This document shows positions 27,303 through 36,260 of a DNA stretch of 64,000 bases, piece by piece. Below the pieces are notes generated by a model. It was not told where the DNA came from and searched no databases. It saw only the letters and a program-made list of their open reading frames with translations. The stretch's first letter is position 1. Each line of letters starts with the position of its first letter. Both the position numbers and the translations under genes were made by a program. Origin of the DNA: JACCXE01 sp963718605 (GTDB lineage Bacteria > Actinomycetota > Acidimicrobiia > Acidimicrobiales > JACCXE01); the NCBI GenBank assembly GCA_963718605.1, contig OY970363.1, positions 2,170,001-2,234,000 of the forward strand, written 5' to 3'.

Positions 27303-28184
27303 TTACGAAAGCAGGCTCTGCAGGGTCTTGGTGCTGACCCGCTCGTTCGACGTTGAACGATTGGCGACGGCCTGGCGGTACGCGTTGCGGCGAGCCTCGG
27401 CCCGAACCGCGTTCGGGTGCGGCCGACGGGCCTTGCCGGTGTCTTCGACTTCTTCGTCGTCGCTCGGCGTGAGCAGGTCTTCTAGACCCACCTTCAGCAG
27501 GGCGAGGGCCTCGGTCCGCATCTGGGAGATACGGGACTCGGTGACGCCAATTTCCTCGGCAAGGGTCGCCATGGTCTTGTCCTCGAGGAACGAGCCGATG
27601 ATCACCTGGCGCAGACGCTCTGGCAACGCTGCCACAGCATCGACCAGGTAACCGCGGCGCTCGTTCTCCTCAATGGCGAGTTCCGGGGTGAGATCGTCCG
27701 AGGCGATCGTCTCGCCGATGGTCATGCCGTCGGCGGTCATGCCGTCGAAGGTGAGCACCACGGCGCGGTTGACGTTGTCGGCAACCTCGATCACTTCACG
27801 GGGGTCCCACCCCAAGGCACCGGCGATTTCAACCGGCATGGGGGAGCGGCCCAAGACCGGCGTCAACTTCTCGGTGACATTTGCGACCTGGCGGGCGCGG
27901 GCACGCACTGAGCGGGTCGCCCAGTCCGCACGACGCAGCTCGTCCAGCAGCGCACCCTTGATGCGGGTATTGGCGTAACGGTCGAAGCGCACGCCGCGAT
28001 CGGGGTCGAAGCCGCGGGCGGCGGCTGCGAGCGCCGTGAGGCCGGCGGACTCGAGATCGTCACGATTGACGTGGCGGGGAATGCGGGTAGCGAGCTGCGA
28101 AACTGCGTAGCCGACAAGATTAATGTGCTCACGGATGAGACGCTCTTCGGCACGCAGCGGGCGGGTTTGGCGGTTCACGGGCAT
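27303..28184 (-). CDS. FliA/WhiG-family RNA polymerase sigma factor
   Basis: 293 residues from ATG 28184, with GGAGG eight bases upstream. Region 2 reads LVGYAVSQLATRIPRHVNRDD and FDRYANTRIKGALLDELRRAD. Region 3 and region 4 follow (LPERLRQVIIGSFLEDKTMA, IGVTESRISQMRTEAL). Group 3 sigma factors of this type direct flagellar, motility or sporulation-type genes. No flagellar gene is in the window. A charged C-terminal tail of about 50 residues extends beyond the usual end. No anti-sigma factor is adjacent. It is divergent from the rhodanese gene. Confidence 0.9.
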   Translation of the reverse strand: MPVNRQTRPLRAEERLIREHINLVGYAVSQLATRIPRHVNRDDLESAGLTALAAAARGFDPDRGVRFDRYANTRIKGALLDELRRADWATRSVRARARQVANVTEKLTPVLGRSPMPVEIAGALGWDPREVIEVADNVNRAVVLTFDGMTADGMTIGETIASDDLTPELAIEENERRGYLVDAVAALPERLRQVIIGSFLEDKTMATLAEEIGVTESRISQMRTEALALLKVGLEDLLTPSDDEEVEDTGKARRPHPNAVRAEARRNAYRQAVANRSTSNERVSTKTLQSLLS

Positions 28185-28299
28185 GCATGCATCCTCCGGA
28201 TTTCCGGCCCCACGCACCATCCGTCTATTGGGTCATTTTTGGGATCTGAATGACTAGGCGTTGAGTAGTCCTGTCGAGGCGGTTGGGTAGGTTTTGTTT

Positions 28300-28638
28300 G
28301 TGAGCAACAGCCCGGCAACTCCTTCCCCCGCCCCCGAGGTAACGACTGACGAGTTGGCCGCAGCGTTGGATTCGGGTGCGTATGTCCTGGATGTGCGGCG
28401 CGATGAGGAGTTCGCGGAGAAACACGTTCCTGGCGTTGTGCTCATTCCGATGGACCAGCTGGGCGCTCGTGTCGACGAACTCCCGACCGATCGCGAGGTA
28501 TGGGTGATCTGCGCGGTGGGCGGGCGCTCGCTCAAAGCGGCGACGGCGCTGCGCGGCGCCGGGATCGACGCAGTGTCGGTCGCGGGCGGCACGAACAAGT
28601 GGGTCGAAGAAGGTCGCCCGTTCGACACCGGGTCGTGA
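28300..28638 (+). CDS. Rhodanese-like domain protein
   Basis: 112 residues from GTG 28300; TTG 28294 is an in-frame alternative. A single rhodanese domain: VTTDELAAALDSGAYVLDVR, then the active loop VICAVGGRSLKAA with the catalytic Cys and Arg, ending VAGGTNKWVEEGRPF. It probably transfers sulfur or binds persulfide in the cytoplasm. Its stop overlaps the GTG of the MurG-like gene (GTGA). That coupling has no obvious metabolic logic and may only reflect genome compactness. Confidence 0.85.
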   Translation: MSNSPATPSPAPEVTTDELAAALDSGAYVLDVRRDEEFAEKHVPGVVLIPMDQLGARVDELPTDREVWVICAVGGRSLKAATALRGAGIDAVSVAGGTNKWVEEGRPFDTGS

Positions 28639-29738
28639 CCTCGATCGTGGTTGCCGCCGGCGGGACCGGCGGCCACATCTACCCCGGCCTGGCGACCGCC
28701 GACGCCGTACGCGCGCTGGACCCGTCCGCCGAGGTCACGTTCATCGGCACGCCCCGGGGCCTGGAGCAACGGCTCATCCCGCCCGCGGGGTACCCGTTGG
28801 AACTGGTCGACATGGTGCCGTGGCGCGGGGCGCGACGCTCCGCCGGCTTCGGCGTCGCGGTAATGCGGGCGTCGCGGCAGTCGGGCGCGGTGCTGCGTCG
28901 CTTGCAGGCCGACGCCGTGGTCGCAATGGGCGGCTACCCGTCGCTGCCGACGGTGTTGGCGGCTCGGCGCCGCGGGATTCCGGTGGTGATTCACGAATCG
29001 GGCGCCACGGGGGGACGGGCCAACCGATTGGCGGCGCGGTTCACGCCGAACGTCGCGCTGTCGTTCGCGTCCGCCGCCGCGTCATTCCCGGGCCGTATCC
29101 CGCGGGTGGTCGGTATGCCGCTGTCGGCCGAGATTGCCTCGTTCGATCGCGCCGCGCTGCGCCCGTCGGCGCGGGCGGAGTACGCGGTGGCCGACGGGCA
29201 GATGATGGTGTTGATCAACGGCGGCTCGCAGGGCTCGGTCACGTTGAACGCGTTGGCCGTCGGCCTCGGTGAGCGATGGAAGCACCGCGACGACGTCCGC
29301 GTCGTGATCAAGACCGGGCGCGACAACTTCGACGGCGTGGTCGCCGCGCTCGCTGCGAACAGGGGCGACTCGGTGGTGACACCGGTCGTGTACCTCGACC
29401 GCATGATCACCGCGTATGCGGCCGCGGACGTGGCCGTGTGCCGGGCCGGAGCGGGCACTGTCGCCGAGTTGGCGACCTGCGGGTTGCCGTCGATCCTCGT
29501 TCCCTATCCGTTCTCGCTCGACGACGACCAAGGCCACAACGCGAAGGTGCTTGTGGACGCGGGCGCAGCCGCGCTGATGCGCGATCCCGACGCCACCGCC
29601 GACGTCGTGGGTCCCACGCTCGAGTCGTGGTTCGCGGACCCGTCGGTTCTTGCGAACATGGCAGGCGCCGCGAGCGGTGCGGGCCACGCGCATGCGGCCA
29701 CGACGCTCGCGCAATGGGTGCTCGACCTCGCCGCCTAG
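28635..29738 (+). CDS. murG: MurG-like UDP-GlcNAc transferase
   Basis: 367 residues from GTG 28635. MurG landmarks: IVVAAGGTGGHIYPGLA, VAMGGYPSLPTVLAA, IPVVIHESG, CRAGAGTVAELATCGLPSIL and SLDDDQGHNAKVL. MurG adds GlcNAc to lipid I at the inner membrane face to make lipid II. No other mur or fts gene is nearby, so this may be a second copy or a paralogue acting on another lipid-linked sugar. The adjacent PtmE/LegB-like genes would suit a specialised glycan. It ends 13 bases before the nucleotidyltransferase. Confidence 0.8.
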   Translation: MTSIVVAAGGTGGHIYPGLATADAVRALDPSAEVTFIGTPRGLEQRLIPPAGYPLELVDMVPWRGARRSAGFGVAVMRASRQSGAVLRRLQADAVVAMGGYPSLPTVLAARRRGIPVVIHESGATGGRANRLAARFTPNVALSFASAAASFPGRIPRVVGMPLSAEIASFDRAALRPSARAEYAVADGQMMVLINGGSQGSVTLNALAVGLGERWKHRDDVRVVIKTGRDNFDGVVAALAANRGDSVVTPVVYLDRMITAYAAADVAVCRAGAGTVAELATCGLPSILVPYPFSLDDDQGHNAKVLVDAGAAALMRDPDATADVVGPTLESWFADPSVLANMAGAASGAGHAHAATTLAQWVLDLAA

Positions 29739-29751
29739 CGTTGTCACCGAG

Positions 29752-30741
29752 ATGGCCGTCCCCCGCAACTTTCTCCTGAAGCCGACTGACACGCTCGAGG
29801 CGGCGATGCTGCGCGTCAGCGCGAACGGTGAAGGGTTCGCGGCGGTGGTCGACGAGGACCGTCGATTGCTCGGAACGTTCTGCGACATGGACGGGCGCTA
29901 CGCGATGTTGCGCGGCGTGCCCTTCGACGAATCGGTCGAGAACGTGATGATGAAGAAGGCCGCGAAGCTCTCGCGGCTGCCGGGCGAACTCGTGCTCGAC
30001 AAGGGAGTTGTGGTCGACGTCGTTCGCATAGACCGACCGCCCATCGACGGCGTCGTGATGGCCGGCGGCAAAGGCACGCGGTTGCGGTCGATGACGGGCA
30101 ACGTCCCCAAGCCGTTGCTGAGCCTGGGCAGCAGCACGATTCTCGAGCGGATCATGGGCAACATGGCCGCGGCGGGCGTCGAGCACTCGTGGGTCTCGGT
30201 CAACTACAAGGCCGCGATGTTCGAACGCAAGATCCGCGACGGCTCGCTGGTCGGCATGGGGGTGGACTTTCTGCGCGAAGAGTCGCCACTCGGCAACGCG
30301 GGCGCCCTGTCGTTGCTGCCAGCAAAAGGTCCGAACGCGGTGTTCATTACCAACGCCGACCTGATCACCGGCCTCGATTACGGCCGCCTGTTCGATTTTC
30401 ACCGTTGTCACGGCGGGCCGATCACGATGGCCGCCGCCAACTTCACCACGCACGTGAAGTACGGCGTGGTGCGCACCACCAAGGCAGGGCTACTCGAAGG
30501 CATGGACGAGAAGCCCGAGCTGAACTTCCTTTGCAACGCGGGCATGTACGTCGTGAGCCGCGAAGTGCTGAAACTCGTGCCGAAAAAGAAGTTCTTTCAG
30601 ATGCCCGAGTTGCTGGACGCGGTGCAGCGACGCGGCGAGGACGTGCACGTGTTCCCGATGTACGAGAAATGGGTCGACGCCGGCTCGCCTGAGGAGTTCC
30701 AGCAAGTGCTGATCGAGTTCGCCACGGGAGTCGAGTCATGA
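29752..30741 (+). CDS. CBS-domain sugar-1-phosphate nucleotidyltransferase (PtmE-like)
   Basis: 329 residues. Residues 1-90 form a CBS pair (RNFLLKPTDTLEAAML). The remainder is a nucleotidyltransferase with the pyrophosphorylase signature VVMAGGKGTRLRSMTGNVPK, then FITNADLITGLDYGRL and NAGMYVVSREVLKLVP. The CBS plus transferase order matches PtmE, which makes GDP-glucosamine in the legionaminic acid pathway. The next gene is LegB-like and overlaps by ATGA, which supports this. The exact sugar is inferred, not shown. Confidence 0.82.
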   Translation: MAVPRNFLLKPTDTLEAAMLRVSANGEGFAAVVDEDRRLLGTFCDMDGRYAMLRGVPFDESVENVMMKKAAKLSRLPGELVLDKGVVVDVVRIDRPPIDGVVMAGGKGTRLRSMTGNVPKPLLSLGSSTILERIMGNMAAAGVEHSWVSVNYKAAMFERKIRDGSLVGMGVDFLREESPLGNAGALSLLPAKGPNAVFITNADLITGLDYGRLFDFHRCHGGPITMAAANFTTHVKYGVVRTTKAGLLEGMDEKPELNFLCNAGMYVVSREVLKLVPKKKFFQMPELLDAVQRRGEDVHVFPMYEKWVDAGSPEEFQQVLIEFATGVES

Positions 30742-31727
30742 GTCAGTGGGGCGGCGTGCCCGTCCTCGTCACCGGCGGCGAAGGATTCATCGGCTCGCAC
30801 CTGGTCGAGATGCTCGTCGCCGCGGGCGCCGACGTGCGGGTGTTGTCGTATTACACGTCGTTTGGGCGCGCCGGTTGGTTGGATCAGAGCGACGTGCGCG
30901 CGTCGGTCGAGGTAATGCCGGGCGACGTGCGCGACGCCGGACGAGTGCAAGAAGCGGTTGACGGGCGCGACGTCGTGTTCCATCTCGCCGCGCTCATCGG
31001 CATCCCGTACTCCTACGTCGCGCCGGAGAGCTACATCCAGACCAACGTGCAGGGTTCGTTCAACGTGGCCGACGCCTGCCGCCGCGCCGGCGTGTCGCGG
31101 CTCGTGCACACGTCCACCTCCGAGACGTACGGCACCGCGCAGTTCGTGCCCATCACGGAAGAGCACCCGCTGCAACCGCAGTCGCCGTACTCGGCGTCGA
31201 AGATCGGTGGCGACATGATGGCGCTGTCGTTGCACCACGCGTTCGAACTGCCGGTCGCGGTCGCCCGACCGTTCAACACCTACGGACCGCGCCAGTCCAC
31301 GCGGGCCGTGATCCCGACGATCCTGTCGCAGCTCATCGGCGGCGCGTCCGAAGTGAAGCTGGGCTCGCTCACGCCGACGCGCGACTTCAACTACGCGACC
31401 GATACCGCCGCCGGGATGATGGCGATCGCTTCGTGTGACGCCTGTGTCGGCACGGTCACCAACATCGGATCGGGCCAAGAGATCTCGGTGGGGGACTTGG
31501 CCCGGCTCTTGATCGAGGCCGTCGGCGCCGACGCCCGCGTCGTGGTCGACGAATCGCGCGTCCGCCCCGAAGGCTCCGAGGTCGACCGCCTGCTCGCCGA
31601 CAACACCCGCATCACGTCGCTCACCGGCTGGTCTCCCCAAGTCAGCCTCCGCGACGGCCTCTCCAAGACCGCCGACTGGATCCGCGCCCACCTCTCCGAC
31701 CTAGAAACCGGCACCTACTCCGTCTAA
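30738..31727 (+). CDS. legB: LegB-like NAD-dependent sugar 4,6-dehydratase
   Basis: 329 residues of the extended SDR family. The cofactor site is VLVTGGEGFIGSHLVEML. LegB-like stretches are LAALIGIPYSYVAPESYI, HTSTSETYGTAQFVPITEEH, QSPYSASKIGGDMMAL (catalytic YxxxK) and VARPFNTYGPRQSTRAVIPT. LegB acts on GDP-GlcNAc at the start of legionaminic acid synthesis. Pairing with a CBS-nucleotidyltransferase strengthens the call, but the later enzymes (LegC, LegG, LegI, LegF) are not in this window, so the final sugar is unproven. Confidence 0.82.
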   Translation: MSQWGGVPVLVTGGEGFIGSHLVEMLVAAGADVRVLSYYTSFGRAGWLDQSDVRASVEVMPGDVRDAGRVQEAVDGRDVVFHLAALIGIPYSYVAPESYIQTNVQGSFNVADACRRAGVSRLVHTSTSETYGTAQFVPITEEHPLQPQSPYSASKIGGDMMALSLHHAFELPVAVARPFNTYGPRQSTRAVIPTILSQLIGGASEVKLGSLTPTRDFNYATDTAAGMMAIASCDACVGTVTNIGSGQEISVGDLARLLIEAVGADARVVVDESRVRPEGSEVDRLLADNTRITSLTGWSPQVSLRDGLSKTADWIRAHLSDLETGTYSV

Positions 31728-31772
31728 TCCAGCGCGGGCCGAGGCCGGAACCCCTGAACTGGGCGCATCTCA

Positions 31773-31787
31773 TGCCGGAATCCGGCA
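31773..31787. repeat. 15-base near-palindrome in a convergent gap
   Basis: TGCCGGAATCCGGCA is a perfect inverted repeat around a single central base. It lies in the 154-base gap between legB and the PH-like gene. It could be a terminator stem or a protein-binding site. Nothing else recognisable is in the gap. Confidence 0.3.
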
Positions 31788-31881
31788 CGAGCCACAACCA
31801 GTTCGCCGGGTTGGGCGGCGAACGGGCCACTTCTGGTCAACTCGCGTCGCCCAGCGGCGCGACTCGTCCAGAAGTGCGCGA

Positions 31882-32395
31882 TCAGGACGGCGGCAGGTCG
31901 TGCTTCTTTCGCCGGTTGATCTGGTCGAGTTGATGTTGCAGTTCTTCGAGTTCCCGTCGCGAGGCGACGACGCGTTCGTGCGAGGTCGGCTCTTTAGGCA
32001 CGTCACTCGGCTTTGGTTGCGCTTCTGAGCGCGACGCCCCCCACACGTTGAGATCGGCGGACGGCGCCACCACGGGTACAAACGACGCCCATTCGCCGAA
32101 CAGTGATCGAAGTTCGTCAGCGTCACCCGGTCTATTTCCGATCCACTGGCGACGAGCGAACTTCACCGCTCGCGCCGGGAGCGGATACGGATCACCTTTG
32201 ACGCAGATATGGAGGACCGGCGGAGCGAGCCACATCAGTCTCATTGCGGACAGATGCGGGCCGAGTGGCACGAGCAGTCCACCGGCTAACAGCGTGTGAT
32301 CGATCCGACGTGGTCCCAGGGGATCGGGTCCTTTTTGTTGATGCTGACTCCGGTCTCGTCGAACCGGGCCCGGTGCCAGAGCCGACGGATTTCAA
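31882..32395 (-). CDS. PH-like domain protein of unknown function, two frameshifts
   Basis: Three frames contribute. TTG 32395 overlaps the upstream stop (TTGA). Restoring one A in the AAA run at about 32390 gives MKIRRLWHRARFDETGVSIN, then KKDPIPWDHVGSIT, a pattern like a bacterial PH domain. A second missing base near 32310 joins this to LLAGGLLVPLGPHLSAM and then to AVKFARRQWIGNRPGDADEL. The protein ends with a likely coiled coil (SRRELEELQHQLDQINRRKK). Repaired length is 171 residues, and both corrections together give a whole number of codons. It may be a damaged gene, but assembly error is as likely. No function is known. Confidence 0.5.
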
Positions 32396-33672
32396 CCGGT
32401 TCCGTCGACGACTTTGCGGGACTCGGCGGCGGTCCAGCTGAAGACGCCTTTGGACATCGTTGAGGCTTCGACCGCGACGCGCCGGGTGAACACCTCGGCC
32501 CGGGCGCCGTGGGCGACCTTGGAGGACGGGTCGGCGTCTACCGCCATTTGCGCGAGCTGGCCGGCCAGACGCAGCGATTCGTCGTCGCCCGCCGCCGCCA
32601 GTGCCAAAGCGCGCGCGGCCACCGCATCAACGCCGCCCGCCAAGGCAGCGACCTCACCTGCGAACGCCGACGCCGCAGCCGGCTTCAGGTGGGACGGGTC
32701 GCCGTCCCACCAACCGCCATAGAGACGCCAGATGTTGCGCACAACAAACTCGGGCTCGTCGTAGACCGGCCGCAGGTACGGACGCTCGAGCAAATGAGAC
32801 GGCGCGCGCACCGTGTGCACGATGTCGTCGAGGGACGCGCCCGTGTTCATCATCCGAAGTGTCTCGTCGTGCAGATAGTCCAAGAGTTCGGCGGACTCCG
32901 AAAGCGCCTGACGGACGCGCTCGGCGCCCGCGATCGGCACGCCGTGGCCGGGCAGCAACAACTCGGCGCCCTTCGACGCCATCGCCCGCAACGCGCTGGC
33001 CCAGTCCCGCGCGAACCGCTGCACCTTCTGCGGGTTGCCGGCGTTGGGCGACGCCCAGATAAAGAAGTCGCCACACGCGAGCACCTTGCGGGACGGGCAG
33101 TACACCCACGTGGCGTCGTCGGTCTCGCCGCGGCCGTGGAACAGCTCGAAGGTTTCGCCGCCGACGTGCAGCACCATGGCGTCGTCGTACGTGACGTCCG
33201 GGTAGCGATAGTCGGTCGGCCACCGCAGGTTCGGCGCCTGAAACTGCCGCTGGTTGATCACGCCGTTGTAACCGGCGGTGGCGCGGTAGCGATCGAAGCG
33301 CGCCGGCAGGGCTTCGTGTGCGACGACTTGGGGCGAGCGCCACCCCATCGCCTTCGCCTCCTCTTCGTAAATGGGTACGCCGAAGCAGTGATCGATGTGG
33401 CCGTGCGTGAAGACCGCGGTGTGCAGGCCCTGGCCCGTCCACGTGCGAATCGTCTCGTGGACCGTGGCGGCCAGGAAGGACGAACCGGTGTCGACCAACA
33501 CCATGCCGTCGTCGGTGGCGAACGCGGCGACGTTCGCGAACGACGGCACGAAACCCGTGCGCGGTGCGACCTCTTCTATGCCGCGCATGATCGAGAACGG
33601 ATGGTGGTCCTTCACCGACAGGGCGCCGGTCCACAGTTTGTCGGCCAGATCGAGGATCGAGTCTTCGCTCAC
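32392..33672 (-). CDS. Metallo-beta-lactamase-fold hydrolase, alkylsulfatase-like
   Basis: 426 residues from GTG 33672. The zinc site is VFTHGHIDHCFG (His90, His92, Asp94, His95), followed by CGDFFIWASPNAGNPQKV and ELLLPGHGVPI. The C-terminal part (EPEFVVRNIWRLYGGWWDGD) is the dimerisation-type region typical of BDS1-like alkyl sulfatases. Such enzymes cleave alkyl sulfates to alcohols, although the assignment to sulfatase rather than a related hydrolase is tentative. It lacks a signal peptide. It is divergent from a haloalkane dehalogenase with 39 bases between. Confidence 0.82.
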   Translation of the reverse strand: MSEDSILDLADKLWTGALSVKDHHPFSIMRGIEEVAPRTGFVPSFANVAAFATDDGMVLVDTGSSFLAATVHETIRTWTGQGLHTAVFTHGHIDHCFGVPIYEEEAKAMGWRSPQVVAHEALPARFDRYRATAGYNGVINQRQFQAPNLRWPTDYRYPDVTYDDAMVLHVGGETFELFHGRGETDDATWVYCPSRKVLACGDFFIWASPNAGNPQKVQRFARDWASALRAMASKGAELLLPGHGVPIAGAERVRQALSESAELLDYLHDETLRMMNTGASLDDIVHTVRAPSHLLERPYLRPVYDEPEFVVRNIWRLYGGWWDGDPSHLKPAAASAFAGEVAALAGGVDAVAARALALAAAGDDESLRLAGQLAQMAVDADPSSKVAHGARAEVFTRRVAVEASTMSKGVFSWTAAESRKVVDGTG

Positions 33673-33711
33673 ATAGGCAACGTACGCCTCGCGTCGGGTA
33701 GACCGGCAGCG

Positions 33712-34614
33712 ATGGAAACACTCCGCACCCCCGACGAACGCTTCGCGAACCTGCCCGGCTTCAACTTCGAGCCGCACTACACCGAAGTGCCCGATGGCGA
33801 CGGGGGGACGCTGCGCATTCACCACGTCGAGGAAGGCGACGGCCCGACGGTGCTCTTGATGCACGGAGAGCCCACGTGGGCATTCCTCTATCGGCACATG
33901 ATCCCGGTGTTGGTGGAAGGGGGGTGTCGCGCCGTCGCGCCCGACCTGGTCGGTTTCGGTCGGTCGGACAAACCCACCGAGCGGGACAACTACACCTACG
34001 AGCGTCACGTCGAGTGGATGTCCGCGTGGCTTGAAGCGAATGATCTCAACGACATCACCCTCGTGTGTCAGGACTGGGGCGGCCTCGTCGGCCTGCGGCT
34101 AGCCGCGAAGTATCCCGACCGCTTCGCCCGCCTCGTCGTCGCCAACACGGGCATGCCGACGGGCGACCAAGCGCCGACCGAGGCGTTCCTTAACTGGCAG
34201 AACTTCAGCCAGACCACCCCGGTGTTCCCGGTCGGGATGATCATCAACGGTGGCACGGTCACCGACCTCCCCGAGGACGTCGTCGCCGCGTACGACGCGC
34301 CGTTCCCCGACGAGGAGTACAAGGCCGGCGCCCGCCAGTTCCCCAAGCTCGTGCCGACCTCACCCGACGACCCGTCGAGCCAAGCCAACCGCGACGCGTG
34401 GAAGGTGCTGGAGGCGTTCGACAAGCCAGTGCTCACCGCGTTCTCCGACAGCGACCCGATTACCAAGGGTGGCTTCCGCGTGTTCCAGGAGCGCGTGAAG
34501 GGTGCGCAGGGTCAACCGCACACGACGATCGTCGGCGGCGGCCACTTCCTTCAGGAAGATGAAGGCCCGCAGTTCGCCAACGTCGTGCTCGACCTCATCC
34601 GCGCGACCTCCTAG
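33712..34614 (+). CDS. Haloalkane dehalogenase (alpha/beta hydrolase)
   Basis: 300 residues from ATG 33712. It has the oxyanion motif HGEPTWAFLYRH, the nucleophile Asp121 in VCQDWGGLVGLR and the catalytic His in VGGGHFLQED, the order and length of HLD-I enzymes. The family cleaves carbon-halogen bonds to alcohol and halide. The frame is open far upstream, across the beta-lactamase gene on the other strand, but homology begins here. An acyl-CoA ligase follows after 5 bases, so a degradative operon is likely. Confidence 0.85.
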   Translation: METLRTPDERFANLPGFNFEPHYTEVPDGDGGTLRIHHVEEGDGPTVLLMHGEPTWAFLYRHMIPVLVEGGCRAVAPDLVGFGRSDKPTERDNYTYERHVEWMSAWLEANDLNDITLVCQDWGGLVGLRLAAKYPDRFARLVVANTGMPTGDQAPTEAFLNWQNFSQTTPVFPVGMIINGGTVTDLPEDVVAAYDAPFPDEEYKAGARQFPKLVPTSPDDPSSQANRDAWKVLEAFDKPVLTAFSDSDPITKGGFRVFQERVKGAQGQPHTTIVGGGHFLQEDEGPQFANVVLDLIRATS

Positions 34615-34619
34615 GCCCG

Positions 34620-36260
34620 ATGGCGCAACTTCCCTCGCTGCCCAAGCTGCCGTCCTACAACGAGTTGCGTGAGCGCCTCGACGACCTCGGCTTCGGCTTC
34701 GGCCTCGCGAACCAAGTCGGCTTCTTTTCGATCGACGGCGCCCGGCTCCTGCCCGCGCTCATTGCGGCGGTCGCCCGATGGGGGCCGGGGCCCGCGCTCG
34801 GCTTTGAAGCCAGCGCCAATGCCTTTGGCAACACCGTCGGCCTCTACGACGACGCCGGCGCGCTCACGTTCGAAGACCTGCGCGACCGATCTGACGCGCT
34901 CGCCGTCGCGTTGGGCGAACACGGCGTCGAGGCTGGGTCCAAGGTCGGATTGCTGGCGCGGAACCACCGCGGGCTCATCCTGTCCACCGTCGCGCTCAAC
35001 AAGCTCGGCGCGGACGCAGTGTTTCTCAATACGGGCTTCGCCGGCCCACAAGTAACCGACGTAAGCAAGCGCGAAGGCGTCGCGGTGATGATCGCGGACC
35101 AGGAGTTCGACGACATGGTGCAGGGCGTCGACGCGCCGCGCTTTCACAGTTGGGTCGAGCGCCCCTCGGACACGAAGACGATCGACGACCTGATCGACGA
35201 AGGCATGGGCCGTCGCCCGAACAAGCCGAGCCGCACCTCGCGCACGATCATCCTCACGAGTGGCACGACCGGCACGCCGAAAGGTGCGAGTCGTGACACC
35301 ACCGACTCGGCGAGTTCCGCGCTGGGCTTCATCGCGCGCATCCCGCTGAAGATCCGTGACACCACGCTGATTGCCGCGCCCGGTTTCCATGCGTGGGGCG
35401 CGGCGCATCTCGCGGCCGGCCTGGTGCTCGGCAGCACCGTGGTGTTGCAGCGCAAGTTCGATCCCAAGGCGGTGCTGGCTGCCGTCGACATGCACCGCGT
35501 CCGCACCCTCGCGGTGGTGCCGGTGATGTTGCAGCGCATCCTCGACCTGCCCGAAGACGTGCGCGCTCGGTACAACACGAGTTCGCTTGAAGTGGTCGCG
35601 TCGTCGGGCAGCGCGCTACCGGGCCCGTTGGCGAACCGATGGATGGACGCGTTCGGGGAGAACCTCTACAACACGTACGGCTCGACCGAGGTGTCGATCG
35701 TGTCCATCGCCGACCCGCAACAACTGCGGGCCACCCCGGGCACTGCGGGCACGCCGTTGCGCGGCAACACGATCCGCCTCGTCGACGGCAACGGCAACGA
35801 CGTGAAGCCGGGTGAGCCCGGTCGCATCTTCGTCGGCAACTCCGCGCTATTCGACGGCTACACCGGCGGCGGAAGCAAGGAGATGCTCGACGGACTCATG
35901 TCGAGTGGCGACGTCGGCCACTTCGATGACAACGGCAACCTTCTCGTGGACGGGCGCGACGACGACATGATCGTGTCGGGCGGCGAGAACGTCTTCCCAC
36001 AAGAAGTCGAGGACCTCATCGCCGCTATGAACGGCGTCGAGGAAGTTGCGGTGGTCGGTGTGCCCGACGAACAGTTCGGTCAGCGACTGGCGGCATTCGT
36101 CGTGAAACGCGCCGGCGCCAAGATCACCGCGAAGAAAATCCAAGACGACGTGCGCGTTGCGCTCGCGCGTCACAAGGTTCCGCGCGACGTCAAGTTCGTG
36201 AAGGAACTGCCGCGTAACGCGACCGGCAAAATTCTGCGCAAGCAACTCAAGGGGGAGTGA
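34620..36260 (+). CDS. AMP-dependent acyl-CoA synthetase/ligase
   Basis: 546 residues with the complete adenylation motifs: ILTSGTTGTPKGAS (P-loop-like), YNTYGSTEVSIV, GRDDDMIVSGGENVFPQEVE and the C-terminal NATGKILRKQL with the catalytic Lys. It activates a carboxylic acid with ATP and attaches CoA. The chain length is not readable. It sits between the dehalogenase and an SDR, so it may act on the acid produced from a haloalkane or on a fatty acid. Its TGA overlaps the ATG of the SDR gene. Confidence 0.9.
   Translation: MAQLPSLPKLPSYNELRERLDDLGFGFGLANQVGFFSIDGARLLPALIAAVARWGPGPALGFEASANAFGNTVGLYDDAGALTFEDLRDRSDALAVALGEHGVEAGSKVGLLARNHRGLILSTVALNKLGADAVFLNTGFAGPQVTDVSKREGVAVMIADQEFDDMVQGVDAPRFHSWVERPSDTKTIDDLIDEGMGRRPNKPSRTSRTIILTSGTTGTPKGASRDTTDSASSALGFIARIPLKIRDTTLIAAPGFHAWGAAHLAAGLVLGSTVVLQRKFDPKAVLAAVDMHRVRTLAVVPVMLQRILDLPEDVRARYNTSSLEVVASSGSALPGPLANRWMDAFGENLYNTYGSTEVSIVSIADPQQLRATPGTAGTPLRGNTIRLVDGNGNDVKPGEPGRIFVGNSALFDGYTGGGSKEMLDGLMSSGDVGHFDDNGNLLVDGRDDDMIVSGGENVFPQEVEDLIAAMNGVEEVAVVGVPDEQFGQRLAAFVVKRAGAKITAKKIQDDVRVALARHKVPRDVKFVKELPRNATGKILRKQLKGE

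Noticed and set aside
28500..28634. Upstream extension of the MurG-like frame into the rhodanese gene
   Set aside because: The residues are Arg/Gly-rich nonsense in this frame; GTG 28635 directly precedes the GGTGGH motif.
31728..31881. Possible tRNA or small RNA in the gap after legB
   Set aside because: No cloverleaf, TTC loop or CCA-type end could be found; only a short palindrome is present.
32509..33711. Upstream extension of the haloalkane dehalogenase frame
   Set aside because: This part lies opposite the beta-lactamase-fold gene and is Arg-rich; dehalogenase homology begins at ATG 33712.
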